A stretch of 64,000 nt of DNA from Pseudomonas_T sp032052615 (GTDB lineage Bacteria > Pseudomonadota > Gammaproteobacteria > Pseudomonadales > Pseudomonadaceae): NCBI GenBank assembly GCA_032052615.1, contig DAMBWF010000012.1:1-64000 (forward strand), in the 5' to 3' direction. Under the pieces are notes generated by a model that made no database searches, was not told the DNA's origin, and was given only the letters and a program-made list of their open reading frames with translations. Positions 18,701 to 26,948 of the stretch are shown piece by piece. Each line of letters opens with the position of its first letter. Position 1 is the first letter of the stretch. The position numbers and the translations under genes are program-made.

Positions 18701-19319
18701 ACTGGATCGGCAGCGGCGGCAGCGGCGCGTCGGGGGTGTCGCCGCCGGCCAGGCGCAGGGCGGCGCCCAGGTCGGCCAGCAGGATCGGGTTGGACCAAGC
18801 GTCGGTGACGATGTGGTGCAGGGTGATCAGCAGGGCGTGAGCCTCGTCTCCCAGGCGGAACAGGCGGGCGCGCAGGTGCCCTGGCCGGGTGAGATCGAAC
18901 GGCCGCGCGGCCTCCTCGGCCAGGGCGGCCTCCAGGCGCCGGGCGCGGGTGTCCTCGTCCAGGGCGGCGAGGTCGACCAGCGGCACTTCCAGCGACAAGC
19001 CGTCGACGGCGACCTGGCGCGGGCCCTCGTCGCTCTCGATGAAGCGAGTGCGCAGGATGGCGTGGCGATCCACCAGCTTGCGCACCGCCGCCACCAGGCG
19101 CGCCGGGTCCAGGGGCCCGTGCAGGCGCAGCAGGCGCGGCAGGTTGTAGGAGGCGTCCTCGGGGTCATAGCGCTGGAGAAACCACAGGCGCTCCTGGGCA
19201 TGGGAGAGCGGCGCGGGCCGGTCGGCGGGGTGCGGGCGGATTCGCTCGTCGGCCTCGGCCTGGTCGGCGGCCAGCAGGGCCAGCAGATCGTCGTCGCTGA
19301 TATCGCTCGTCGGGGTCAT
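12771..19319 (-). CDS. pvdJ: Pyoverdine NRPS: C-A(basic residue, Lys or Orn)-T-C-A(Thr)-T
   Basis: This protein has 2182 residues from ATG 19319. I prefer this start to ATG 19349, which would lie almost on the PvdS-type promoter. C1 has HHIVTDA near 168; the last motif residue is Ala instead of the usual Gly. A1 (about 490-900) reads DGEDHGTVT, close to codes assigned to Lys/Orn. T1 has LGGHSL near 1047. C2 is L-L type with HHIAFDG near 1235. A2 reads DFWNVGMVH, a threonine code. T2 has LGGHSL near 2117. There is no epimerase or thioesterase, so the chain passes to the following NRPS, whose first C domain accepts an L residue. The pvdJ symbol is positional (penultimate synthetase) and does not mean the same substrates as in P. 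aeruginosa. Confidence 0.88.
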
Positions 19320-19366
19320 GTCCACTACTCGCAAGGAAACGGGGCGCATTGCTTATGTCTGGGTAG

Positions 19367-19390
19367 ACGAAGCGTCGCGGGGTGGATTTA
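19367..19390 (-). promoter_or_regulatory. PvdS iron-starvation box for the NRPS operon
   Basis: On the minus strand the sequence reads TAAAT, exactly 16 bases, then CGT, which is the published iron-starvation box pattern for the ECF sigma factor PvdS. It lies 48 bases before the NRPS ATG at 19319, between pvdO and the NRPS gene. Confidence 0.85.
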
Positions 19391-19430
19391 GCGGCGGTGG
19401 CCGGCGCGGGAAGGGCGTCGGCGCGGGCGT

Positions 19431-20285
19431 TCAGAGGTCGCGGGCGACGCGGAAGCCGAGCCAGTCGGCGCGGTCTCCGGGGACGGTGTGGTTGCGGTTG
19501 GCGGAGCGGGAGAACACCGGCGCGCTGCTCCAGTCGTTGCCACGGATCATGCGCAGGTCGCATTCGCCGTCGAGCCAGGCGCGGCCGTCCGCCGGGGCAC
19601 CGTCGTAGCTGCGGTTGACGCAATCCTCCAGCCACTCCCAGACGTTGCCGTGCATGTCGTGGAGGCCGAAGGCGTTGGCCGGAAACGCGCCGGCCGGCGA
19701 GGTGTGGTTGTAGCCGTCCGCCGCCCCGTAGGTGTTGGCGTGGCGGGCGATGTCGTAGCTGCCCTCGGCGTCGAAGGGGAATGGGAACGGGCCCTCGCTG
19801 CCGGCCCGGGCGGCGTATTCCCGTTCGGCCTCGCTGAGCAGGCGGTAGGGCTTGCCGGTCTTGCGGGCGAGCCAGGCGACGTAGCCGTGGGCCTCGTGCC
19901 AGTCCATGCAGACCGCCGGCTGGCGCGGCGACTGCCGGTAGCCCGGCCGGCCGGCCTTGCACTGCGAGGCTTCCCGGGGGTCGCCGTCGCCGATGGGCGC
20001 GCCGGTCTCCCGGCGGTAGGCCTCCCATTCCCCGGCCAACACCTGGAACTTGCCCACGGCGAAGGGCTTGGCGAAGGTCACTTCATGCTGGGGGCCCTCG
20101 TCCGGCTCGCGGCCGACTTCGCCCTCCGGCGCGCCCATGACGAAGCGGCCCGCCGGGACCACCACCATGTCCGGGCAGTCCTTGCAATCCCGGAACACCC
20201 GTCCGGGGGCGGCCGGCGAGGCGGCGCAGGCGAGGCTCGCGGCGGCGAGCAGCAGGAGGGCGGCGAGGGGACGGATCGTGGGCAT
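19431..20285 (-). CDS. pvdO: PvdO, periplasmic formylglycine-generating-enzyme-like pyoverdine maturation protein
   Basis: This 284-residue protein has a Sec-type signal peptide (MPTIRPLAALLLL...ACA, residues 1-21), so it acts in the periplasm. The rest is a formylglycine-generating-enzyme/sulfatase-modifying fold: VVVPAGRFVMGAPEGEVG near 41, QPAVCMDWHEAHGYVAWL, RLLSEAEREYAARAG, GLHDMHGNVWEWLED and LGFRVARDL at the end. PvdO oxidises dihydropyoverdine to complete the chromophore. The start has a GGAG ribosome-binding site 5 bases upstream. The gene follows pvdE by 27 bases and shares its PvdS-type promoter. Confidence 0.93.
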   Translation of the reverse strand: MPTIRPLAALLLLAAASLACAASPAAPGRVFRDCKDCPDMVVVPAGRFVMGAPEGEVGREPDEGPQHEVTFAKPFAVGKFQVLAGEWEAYRRETGAPIGDGDPREASQCKAGRPGYRQSPRQPAVCMDWHEAHGYVAWLARKTGKPYRLLSEAEREYAARAGSEGPFPFPFDAEGSYDIARHANTYGAADGYNHTSPAGAFPANAFGLHDMHGNVWEWLEDCVNRSYDGAPADGRAWLDGECDLRMIRGNDWSSAPVFSRSANRNHTVPGDRADWLGFRVARDL

Positions 20286-20312
20286 GGGGGCTCCGGTACG
20301 GGCTGGGCGGCG

Positions 20313-21980
20313 TCAGTCGACGGTTTCCAGGTCGGTGGGGGCGGGGCTGGCGACCACGCGGCCGCGCTCCATGCGCACCAGTTGGTCGGCGACATGGAAG
20401 TAACGGTCGTCGTGGGAGATGACGATGAGGGTCTTGCCCAGGCGCTTCAGGTCCGGCAGCAGCTCGGTGTAGAAGACCCGGCGGAAGGTGGGGTCCTGGT
20501 CCGCCGCCCATTCGTCGAACACCAGCACCGGGCGGCCGTCCAGCCAGGCGTTGACCAGGGCCAGGCGCTTGCGCTGGCCGGTGGACAGGTCGGTGGTGGT
20601 GAACGCGCCGTCGCGGATGCTCACCTTGTGGGCGATCTCCAGGCGTTCCAGGTACTGGCTGGCGTCGGCGGGCAAGGGCCGGCCAGCGTGGGCCAGTTCG
20701 TCGAACAGGTAGTAGTCGGCGAACACCGTGGTGAACAACTGGCGGTAGTCGTCGCGGTCGCGGGGGCCCACCGGCTCGCCGTCCACCCGCACCTCGCCCC
20801 GCTGCGGCGCGTAGAGCCCCAGCAGCAGCTTGATCAGGGTGGTCTTGCCGCAGCCGTTCTCGCCGACGATGAAGACGATCTCGCCCTGGCGGATATCCAG
20901 GTTCACCGGGCCCAGGCGGAACGCCTCGCCCCCCTCCACCGGGGGGAAGGCGTATTGCACGTCGCGCAGTTCCAGGCGCTGGATTCGCCGGTCGCCGGCA
21001 TCCTCGGCGGTCAGCAACAGGTGTGGCTCGGGGGAGGAGAAGCGCGCCGAGAGGTCGGCGATGCGGCGGAAGGCGATCTGCGCCCGGCTGACGATGGGCA
21101 GGTTGCCGATCAGGTTTTCCAGCGGCCCCTTCATGTACAGCAGGATCAGCACGAAACCGCTCATCACCTGGGGGTCGTGGTCCGGCCAGAGGGCCTGCAG
21201 GCCCAGGGCGACGCCGATGACCACGAAGAACAGCATCGAGCCGAGGCTCTTGGCGACCACGAAGAGGTTGATGGCGCGCACGTGGGTATTGCAGATGCGG
21301 TCGGCGGTGCCCTGGATCTTGCGGGTGTACATGTCGTGGCGGCGCGGGCGGTGGATGCGCAGCTCCTTGGCGCCCTCGGCCACCGCCTGGTAGTGCTTCT
21401 GCAACTCGTCCTCGGCGTCCCGCGCGGCGTAGAAGCCCTGGATGCCCTTGCCGCGGGCGATGTACTGCACCAGCGAGCCGATGCCGATGGCCAGCACGGT
21501 GACCAGGAACATCGGCCAGGACAACACCGCCAGGTAGCCGACGCAGCCCAGCACCACGGTCAGGGAAATGGCCAGGGGGGCGAAGGCGAAGGCGAAGTCG
21601 CTGATGGTGTCGACGTCGTGGGTGAGCACCGGGATCAGCCGGTGGGTGCGGTAGCGCTCGATCTGTTCGATGGGCGCCGAGAGCACCTTGGCGCCCAGCT
21701 CCTTGCGCAGGCCGGCGATGATCTTCTGGCCGACGTAGTTGCTGCCGATGTCCGAGACGATGCTGCTGGCCAGCGCCAGCGCGCAGAGCAGAACGAATGC
21801 CAGCAGCAGGCCGCGATCCAGCCCGCCCGGGCTGTGCAGCCCCTGGTTGATGGTGGCCAGCAGGGCGGTGACGCTGAGACCGCCAACGATGCCCAGCGAC
21901 ACCGATAGGGTCACCGTTGGCCAGAACGGCTTGAGCAGGCCCAGGAGTTCGCGGACGGCGCTGCGGGGGTTTGCGGTCAT
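20313..21980 (-). CDS. pvdE: PvdE, ABC exporter of the pyoverdine precursor
   Basis: This 555-residue half-transporter has six N-terminal membrane helices (to about 290) fused to an ATPase domain. Walker A is GENGCGKTT at 373-381, the signature LSTGQ is at 465-469, the Walker B region ends in DEWA at 489-492, and the H-loop His is at 523. It belongs to the cyclic-peptide/SyrD-type exporter family. PvdE moves acylated ferribactin from cytoplasm to periplasm, where PvdM, PvdN, PvdO and PvdP mature it. It is preceded by its own PvdS box and co-transcribed with pvdO. The gene order differs from P. aeruginosa, where pvdE sits next to pvdF and pvdD. Confidence 0.94.
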   Translation of the reverse strand: MTANPRSAVRELLGLLKPFWPTVTLSVSLGIVGGLSVTALLATINQGLHSPGGLDRGLLLAFVLLCALALASSIVSDIGSNYVGQKIIAGLRKELGAKVLSAPIEQIERYRTHRLIPVLTHDVDTISDFAFAFAPLAISLTVVLGCVGYLAVLSWPMFLVTVLAIGIGSLVQYIARGKGIQGFYAARDAEDELQKHYQAVAEGAKELRIHRPRRHDMYTRKIQGTADRICNTHVRAINLFVVAKSLGSMLFFVVIGVALGLQALWPDHDPQVMSGFVLILLYMKGPLENLIGNLPIVSRAQIAFRRIADLSARFSSPEPHLLLTAEDAGDRRIQRLELRDVQYAFPPVEGGEAFRLGPVNLDIRQGEIVFIVGENGCGKTTLIKLLLGLYAPQRGEVRVDGEPVGPRDRDDYRQLFTTVFADYYLFDELAHAGRPLPADASQYLERLEIAHKVSIRDGAFTTTDLSTGQRKRLALVNAWLDGRPVLVFDEWAADQDPTFRRVFYTELLPDLKRLGKTLIVISHDDRYFHVADQLVRMERGRVVASPAPTDLETVD

Positions 21981-22038
21981 GGGGCTTCCTCAGGAGCGGG
22001 CGCGGCGCGCCGGGCGGCCGGCGCTTCTGCTGGGTGTG

Positions 22039-22062
22039 ACGAGTGGCGGGGAGGTGGATTTA
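22039..22062 (-). promoter_or_regulatory. PvdS iron-starvation box for pvdE-pvdO
   Basis: The minus strand has TAAAT, 16 bases, CGT, lying between the pvdN stop (22071) and the pvdE start (21980). This gives a leader of about 50 bases. Confidence 0.85.
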
Positions 22063-22070
22063 GCGGTGCG

Positions 22071-23366
22071 TCAGGCGTGGAAGCCGCCTCGGCGCAGCAG
22101 GTCGGCCACCCGTTGCAACTGGTCGCTGTCGTTCAACAGGCCGGGCGCGGTGCGCACCAGCGGGCCGACGTCGCGGTCGGTGGCGTCGGCGATGACCCGG
22201 TTGGCCTTGAGGTAGGCGGCGATTCGCTCCGGGTCGGCGCCGTCGATGCGGAAGAAGGTGAAGCCGGCGGAGAGCGCCGGGCTGTCGGGGGTGACCAGGC
22301 GCAAGCCCGGGACGCCGCGCAGGTGCGCCTTGAGTTCGCCGTTGAGCTGGTGGATGCGCGCCTGCACCTCGGCCTTGCCCAGCGCCAGGTGGAATTCGAA
22401 GGCCTTGCCCAGCGCCCATTGGTGCTCGAAGGCGTGGTAGCCGCCGGGGGTCATGCTGGTGCCGAAGTCCTCGCTGGCGGAGAAGCTCTCGATGGTGGGG
22501 CTGAGGTTCTCCAACTGCGGCGTGCGAGAGCAGACGATCCCCGTGCCGCGCGGGCCGAATATCCACTTGTGGGTGCCGGCCATGAAGAAATCGCAGTTCA
22601 GCTCGGCGAAGGACACGTTCTCCACGCCGAAGCCATGCACGCCGTCCACACAGAAGAGGATGCGCTCGTCCGGCGCGCGGTCTCGGTTGTGTTCCGCCAC
22701 CAGCGCGCCGATCCGCCCGATGGGCAGCTTCACGCCGCTGCCCGAATGGACCCAGGTCAGGGCCAGCACCCGGGTGGTGGGGCGCAGGTTGGCCTTCAGG
22801 GTGCCCAGCACCTCGTCCACCGACACTGTGTGGGGATCGCGGAACAGGCGGATGGTGCGGATCGGCGTGCCGTCCTTTTCCGCGCGGAATCGCAGCGCGC
22901 CCTGGGTGGCGTAGTGCTCGTGCTTGGTGGTTAGCACTTCCTGGCCGGGACGGATGGCGAGACCGTTGTAGACCAGGCCGATGCCCTCGGTGGTGCTGCC
23001 GGTGAGAGCGATCTGCGGCAGCTCCACCCCCAGGTAGCGGGCGGCCCAGGCGCGGCTGGCCTCCTCGTGGCGCCAGATGTTGCGGTAGTCCATTTCCTCC
23101 GCCGGGTTGAAGTCGATGCGCCGGCGGTGGCGCTCGATCTCCTCGCGCACCGCCCGGGGGTGGGAGGCGATAAGGAAGCCGGCCAGGTGGATATAGCGTG
23201 GGTCCAGGTCGAACTGCTCGCGGACCTGGCGCCAGCGCCCCGGGCCGTCGGCGGGAGCCGGAGCGGCGACCGTCGCATTGGGGCCGGCGGCGCTGACGCA
23301 GGCCTGGAGTGGCAGGCTGGCGGCGAGCAGCCCGGCTTTCTTCAGGAAATTTCTCCGGTCGTCCAT
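22071..23366 (-). CDS. pvdN: PvdN, Tat-exported PLP enzyme of pyoverdine side-chain modification
   Basis: This 431-residue protein begins with a twin-arginine signal (DRRNFLKKAGLLAAS, residues 3-17), so it is exported folded to the periplasm. The body is a class V aminotransferase/cysteine-desulfurase fold. It has GSTTEGIGLVYNGL for phosphate binding and the PLP-binding lysine K267 in GTHKWIFGPRGTG. PvdN converts the chromophore-linked glutamic acid side chain of pyoverdine to succinamide. The gene follows pvdM by 11 bases and forms the second gene of the pvdM promoter unit. Confidence 0.93.
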   Translation of the reverse strand: MDDRRNFLKKAGLLAASLPLQACVSAAGPNATVAAPAPADGPGRWRQVREQFDLDPRYIHLAGFLIASHPRAVREEIERHRRRIDFNPAEEMDYRNIWRHEEASRAWAARYLGVELPQIALTGSTTEGIGLVYNGLAIRPGQEVLTTKHEHYATQGALRFRAEKDGTPIRTIRLFRDPHTVSVDEVLGTLKANLRPTTRVLALTWVHSGSGVKLPIGRIGALVAEHNRDRAPDERILFCVDGVHGFGVENVSFAELNCDFFMAGTHKWIFGPRGTGIVCSRTPQLENLSPTIESFSASEDFGTSMTPGGYHAFEHQWALGKAFEFHLALGKAEVQARIHQLNGELKAHLRGVPGLRLVTPDSPALSAGFTFFRIDGADPERIAAYLKANRVIADATDRDVGPLVRTAPGLLNDSDQLQRVADLLRRGGFHA

Positions 23367-23377
23367 TGTCGCGGTCC

Positions 23378-24757
23378 TTACTGCGGGTGCCGGGCGTCGG
23401 CGGGAGGGGGCAGGTGCGGGGCGGGAGGCTCGCCCCGGGCCTGGACCTCGCCCCAGACCCGCAGGAAGTTGCCGGCCCAGAGCTTGGCGATATCGGCGTC
23501 CGAGTAGCCCCGGCGGATCAGCTCGGCGGTCACGTTGCGGTTATCGCCGACGTCCTTCCAGTCGGCCAGGCCGCCGCCGTCGTTGAAGTCGGAGCCGATG
23601 CCGACGTGGTCGATGCCGATCTTCTTCACCGCGTAGTCGATGGCGTCGCCGAAGTCCTTGAGGGTGGCCTTGGGCTCCTCGTCGAGGATCGCGTACAGCG
23701 ACTTGGCGTACTCGCCGAAGGTCTTCTCCGGCCAGATGGCGATGGCCGGGTCGCCGGGCATCAGCGCGTAGGCCAGGTTCGGCAGCGGTTGCAGGCCGAA
23801 ACGCGCGCGCAGGACGTTGAGCTTGTCCTGGGTGGGCTGGCTCAGGGGGCGCAGGTAGGTGGGGAAGCCAACGATCTGCACCACCCCGCCGGTCTGCTTG
23901 ATCAATTGCAACTCGCGGTCGCTGAGGTTGCGCGGGATGTCCACCAGCCCGCGCACCGCCGAGTGGGAGGCCACCACCGGGGACCGGGTGAGGCGTGCCA
24001 CATCCTCCAGGGCACGGGTCGACATTTGCGAGACATCGATGATCACCCCCAGGCGGTTGAGACGCTCCACCGCCTGCTCGCCGAGGGGCGACAGGCCGTC
24101 CAGGGCGTCCGGGGAATCGTTGAAGAACGGCAGCGGCCGGGACGAATCGGCCCAGTCGTTGTTACCGACGTAGCTGAAGCCGAACATGCGCATGCCCCGG
24201 GCGGTCCAGCGGTCCAGTTGGGACAGGTCGTCTCCCAGGGGATAGGCGTTGAGCATGCTGATGACGATGGCGAACTTGCCCTCCCCGGCGAGGCGGCGGA
24301 AATCGTCCGGGGTGTAGGCGATGCCGACCCGGTTGGGGAAGTCCCGGGCGATGCCGGTGATGATCCGGTAGCGGGTTTCCTGCTGGTGGCGCGCCTCGTC
24401 GACGAAGCCGGGGGTGGGGCGGTGGGGGGCATTGGGGCCGTTCCACGGCTCGGGCCAGCCGAAGACCGTGAGGGCCGCCCCCGACAGCCGCCCGCGCCCG
24501 GCCTTGACCAGGTCGAACTGGTCCTCGCCGTCCTTGTCCGCCTCGCTGCCTTCGCCGCCAAACGTCAGGGGCACGGTGATGTGGCTGTCGAAGGACAGGA
24601 TGCGCTCCTGCAATTCCGTGGCGTGGCGCATCACCTCGGGCGGATAGTCCGTTGTCTCGCCCCAGGCGAACCGCCAGCCCAGGTAGGCCCCGGCCCCCAG
24701 CGCCAGCAGCAGCGGAAGGCCGATAGACAGGGTTTTCTTCGTTCGCGATGTGCTCAT
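23378..24757 (-). CDS. pvdM: PvdM, periplasmic dipeptidase-like pyoverdine maturation protein
   Basis: This protein has 459 residues from ATG 24757, which lies about 70 bases after the predicted PvdS start site. The open frame extends upstream through the promoter, so the longer starts are wrong. A single N-terminal hydrophobic segment (about 9-29) anchors it to the periplasmic side of the inner membrane. The rest is a membrane/renal dipeptidase fold: SFDSHITV near 55, SYVGNNDWADS, IIDVSQMS, VVASHSAVRGL and HVGIGSDFNDGG. In P. aeruginosa PvdM acts in periplasmic oxidation of ferribactin rather than as a peptidase. It is the first gene of the pvdM-pvdN unit. Confidence 0.92.
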   Translation of the reverse strand: MSTSRTKKTLSIGLPLLLALGAGAYLGWRFAWGETTDYPPEVMRHATELQERILSFDSHITVPLTFGGEGSEADKDGEDQFDLVKAGRGRLSGAALTVFGWPEPWNGPNAPHRPTPGFVDEARHQQETRYRIITGIARDFPNRVGIAYTPDDFRRLAGEGKFAIVISMLNAYPLGDDLSQLDRWTARGMRMFGFSYVGNNDWADSSRPLPFFNDSPDALDGLSPLGEQAVERLNRLGVIIDVSQMSTRALEDVARLTRSPVVASHSAVRGLVDIPRNLSDRELQLIKQTGGVVQIVGFPTYLRPLSQPTQDKLNVLRARFGLQPLPNLAYALMPGDPAIAIWPEKTFGEYAKSLYAILDEEPKATLKDFGDAIDYAVKKIGIDHVGIGSDFNDGGGLADWKDVGDNRNVTAELIRRGYSDADIAKLWAGNFLRVWGEVQARGEPPAPHLPPPADARHPQ

Positions 24758-24837
24758 GGCCCGACCGGTTGCAGGATGACCGAAGAGCGACGCCACGGCG
24801 CCGAGGGCGCGCCAGGCTCGCCTGTTGTCAGGGTTGA

Positions 24838-24861
24838 ACGAGCCGTCGGCGGGGAAATTTA
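24838..24861 (-). promoter_or_regulatory. PvdS iron-starvation box for pvdM-pvdN
   Basis: The minus strand has TAAAT, 16 bases, CGT, ending 81 bases before the pvdM ATG. It is the third box in the window with identical spacing and the same GC-rich spacer style. Confidence 0.85.
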
Positions 24862-24956
24862 GCGGAAGGGGGCTGTGCCGTTGGTGGCCCGTGGGCGCCC
24901 CCATCGTAGAATCCGCCCGCGCCGTCCGTCGGACGGCCTCTATCGAGGGAATCCGC

Positions 24957-25392
24957 ATGAAAAGGCTGGTGGTGGCGCTGTTGCCGTTGTGGTTGGGGGG
25001 GCACGCTCTTTATCCGGAGCAATCCGGTTCCCCACCTGGAAGCCGAGGCCGTGCCGGCGGAACGCCTGCTGGCTTATCAAGACAAGAAAGCGGGCTACCT
25101 GCCCCTGATAGTGACTCGCGATGAGGGTTACCTGGGGAGCGCCTGCTACATCGGACTGGAAGTCAACGGGACCCTGGCGGCACGCCTGGACCTGTCCGAG
25201 ACCGCGACCTTCTATGCGCCCCCCGGCGAGCTGACGCTCTCCGCGGTCGGAGACTCCGCCGGCAGCGGCCTGTGTTTCCTGTCCTGGCAGAAGGTGATCG
25301 AGCACTACACGCTTCAGCCCGGAGAGCCGAACCTGTACCGCATCAGCCTGGGGGCCTATCGGCGCCCGCGCGTCGTGCCGACGCCGGAGTGA
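24957..25392 (+). pseudogene. Small secreted lipoprotein gene with a frameshift at the lipobox
   Basis: ATG 24957 begins a clear lipoprotein signal (MKRLVVALLPLWLGG), but the frame then runs off into nonsense. The frame that continues as protein is one base out. It reads TLFIRSNPVPHLEAEAVPAE from about 25003 and goes on through ACYIGLEVNGTLAARLDLSE and YAPPGELTLSAVG to the stop at 25392. A two-base deletion (CT) from an ancestral ttggggggctgcacg would restore LGGCTLF, a proper lipobox. A run of seven G at the junction also makes a sequencing error possible. A GTG at 25051 could start a 113-residue protein without a signal. The NG-x-PPGE-type pattern recalls DUF2846-like lipoproteins, but this is tentative. 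Confidence 0.7.
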
Positions 25393-25581
25393 ATCGCCTC
25401 GCCGCCTGAGCGTTCCGCCTGGGCGCGGCCGACCCCGATCCCGCCCAGGCTTCGCGGATCGGCGAGGCGCAAGGCCGGAGCGGCCGGGCGAAGCGCCCCA
25501 GAGGCATCGCGCGCAGCCTCCTTCGTTGACGATATGCTGGGCGTTCGTCGTCCGGGTGGCATGCGGTTCAGGGGAGCAGGT
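25393..25581. other. Intergenic region without recognised features
   Basis: GC-rich spacer between the lipoprotein remnant and the YcaQ-like gene unit. I see no gene, clear promoter or terminator in it. Confidence 0.5.
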
Positions 25582-25692
25582 ATGGCAGAGTGCACGATGG
25601 TCGAGGGCAAGGACTGGCGGCGGTTGACTCCACCTCGCCGCCCAGATGGCGAGGCATCGCCGCCGCGGTTGACCACCCCGGAGGAGACCTGA
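25582..25692 (+). CDS. Possible 36-residue leader peptide coupled to the next gene
   Basis: ATG 25582 is preceded by ggggagcagg, a good ribosome-binding site, and encodes a charged 36-residue peptide (MAECTMVEGKDWRRL...PEET). Its TGA (25690-25692) shares a base with the ATG of the YcaQ-like gene (TGATG), the classic arrangement for translational coupling. The peptide resembles nothing I know. It may be a leader or a chance frame. Confidence 0.3.
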   Translation: MAECTMVEGKDWRRLTPPRRPDGEASPPRLTTPEET

Positions 25693-26948
25693 TGGCGACC
25701 CGCGAGCACCTTTCTTTGGCCGAGGCCCGGCGCCTGGCCCTGGCGGCCCAAGGCTTCGCGGCGCCGCCCGCCGGCGTTGGCGCGCGTGACGCGAAACGCC
25801 TGATTGAGCGCCTCGGCGTGGTGCAGATCGATTCGGTGAATGCCTTGGTGCGCTCCCATTACCTGCCGCTGCTTTCCCGCCTCGGCCCCTATCCCCGGGC
25901 CATCCTGGAGACCCTCGCCTGGGGCCCGCGTCGCCAGCGGGCGCTGTTCGAATACTGGGGGCACGAGGCGTCGCTGCTGCCGTTGTCGGTCTACCCACTG
26001 CTGCGCTGGCGGATGCGCCGGGCGGAGCAGGGGCGCGGCATCTACGGCGGCCTGGCCCGCTTTGGCCGCGAGCGCCAGGATGTGATCGAGCGGGTCTTCC
26101 GCGCGGTGGAGGCAGGCGGCGCCCTGGGGGCGGGCGCCCTTGCGACCCGCCCACGGAAAGCCGGCCCCTGGTGGGACTGGAGCGACGAAAAACAGGCCCT
26201 GGAGTGGCTGTTCGCCGCCGGCCGCCTGACCGTGGCGGGGCGACGCGGCTTCGAGCGGCTCTACGACCTGCCGGAGCGGGTGCTGCCCGCCGAGGTGCTG
26301 GCGGGTCCCGAGCCGGACGAGGCGGAAGCGCAGCGCCGTCTGCTGCTTCGTGCCGCCGACGCTCTGGGCGTGGCCACCGAAACGGACCTCCGGGATTATT
26401 TCCGCCTCGATCCAGCGGACAGCAAGGCGCGCCTGGCCGAGCTGCGGGAAAGCGGCGAACTGCGCGCGATGCGGGTGGAAGGATGGAGCCAGCCGGCCTA
26501 TTGCCGGGGAACGCCCCGGATACCCCGGCGGGTCGAGGCCAGCGCGTTGCTATCGCCCTTCGATTCCCTGGTCTGGGCGCGGGCGCGCACGGAGCGGCTG
26601 TTCGCGTTCCGTTACCGGTTGGAGTTCTACACCCCGGCGCACCGCCGGGTCTACGGCTACTACGTGCTGCCGTTCCTGCACCGGGAGCGCATCCCGGCCC
26701 GGATCGACCTGCGCGCCGAGCGGGCCACTGGCCGGCTGAGGGTGCTGGGGGTCCACGAGGAGCCGGCGGGACTGAATGAGGAGGCCATGGCCGCGCTGGC
26801 GCTGCGCGTGCGGCAACTGGCGGACTGGCTGGGGCTGGCCGAGATCGCGGTCACCTGCGAGCGGCCGGAAAGCGCGCGCTTGCGACGGGCCCTGGCGGAT
26901 ACGGCATTGCCGTCCCTCAGTCCGGGGTCGGCTGGAGATCGAGGATGA
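25692..26948 (+). CDS. YcaQ-like winged-helix DNA glycosylase family protein (DUF1006/HTH_42)
   Basis: This 418-residue protein starts at ATG 25692 behind GGAGGAG. Its N-terminus (SLAEARRLALAAQGF, then RLGVVQIDSVNALVRSHYLPLLSRLG) and mid-section (FEYWGHEASLLPL; WWDWSDEKQALEWLFAAGRL; GFERLYDLPERVLP) match the winged-helix family typified by E. coli YcaQ, an interstrand-crosslink DNA glycosylase. The QIDSVN segment corresponds to the catalytic QxD region of YcaQ/AlkX-type enzymes, which supports a DNA-repair role, although the substrate here is unknown. The gene converges with the cupin gene, and the two 3' ends overlap by about 30 bases. Confidence 0.8.
   Translation: MATREHLSLAEARRLALAAQGFAAPPAGVGARDAKRLIERLGVVQIDSVNALVRSHYLPLLSRLGPYPRAILETLAWGPRRQRALFEYWGHEASLLPLSVYPLLRWRMRRAEQGRGIYGGLARFGRERQDVIERVFRAVEAGGALGAGALATRPRKAGPWWDWSDEKQALEWLFAAGRLTVAGRRGFERLYDLPERVLPAEVLAGPEPDEAEAQRRLLLRAADALGVATETDLRDYFRLDPADSKARLAELRESGELRAMRVEGWSQPAYCRGTPRIPRRVEASALLSPFDSLVWARARTERLFAFRYRLEFYTPAHRRVYGYYVLPFLHRERIPARIDLRAERATGRLRVLGVHEEPAGLNEEAMAALALRVRQLADWLGLAEIAVTCERPESARLRRALADTALPSLSPGSAGDRG

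Noticed and set aside
19319..19349. Upstream ATG at 19349 as the NRPS start
   Set aside because: It would leave almost no leader after the PvdS box and has no ribosome-binding site; ATG 19319 is preferred.
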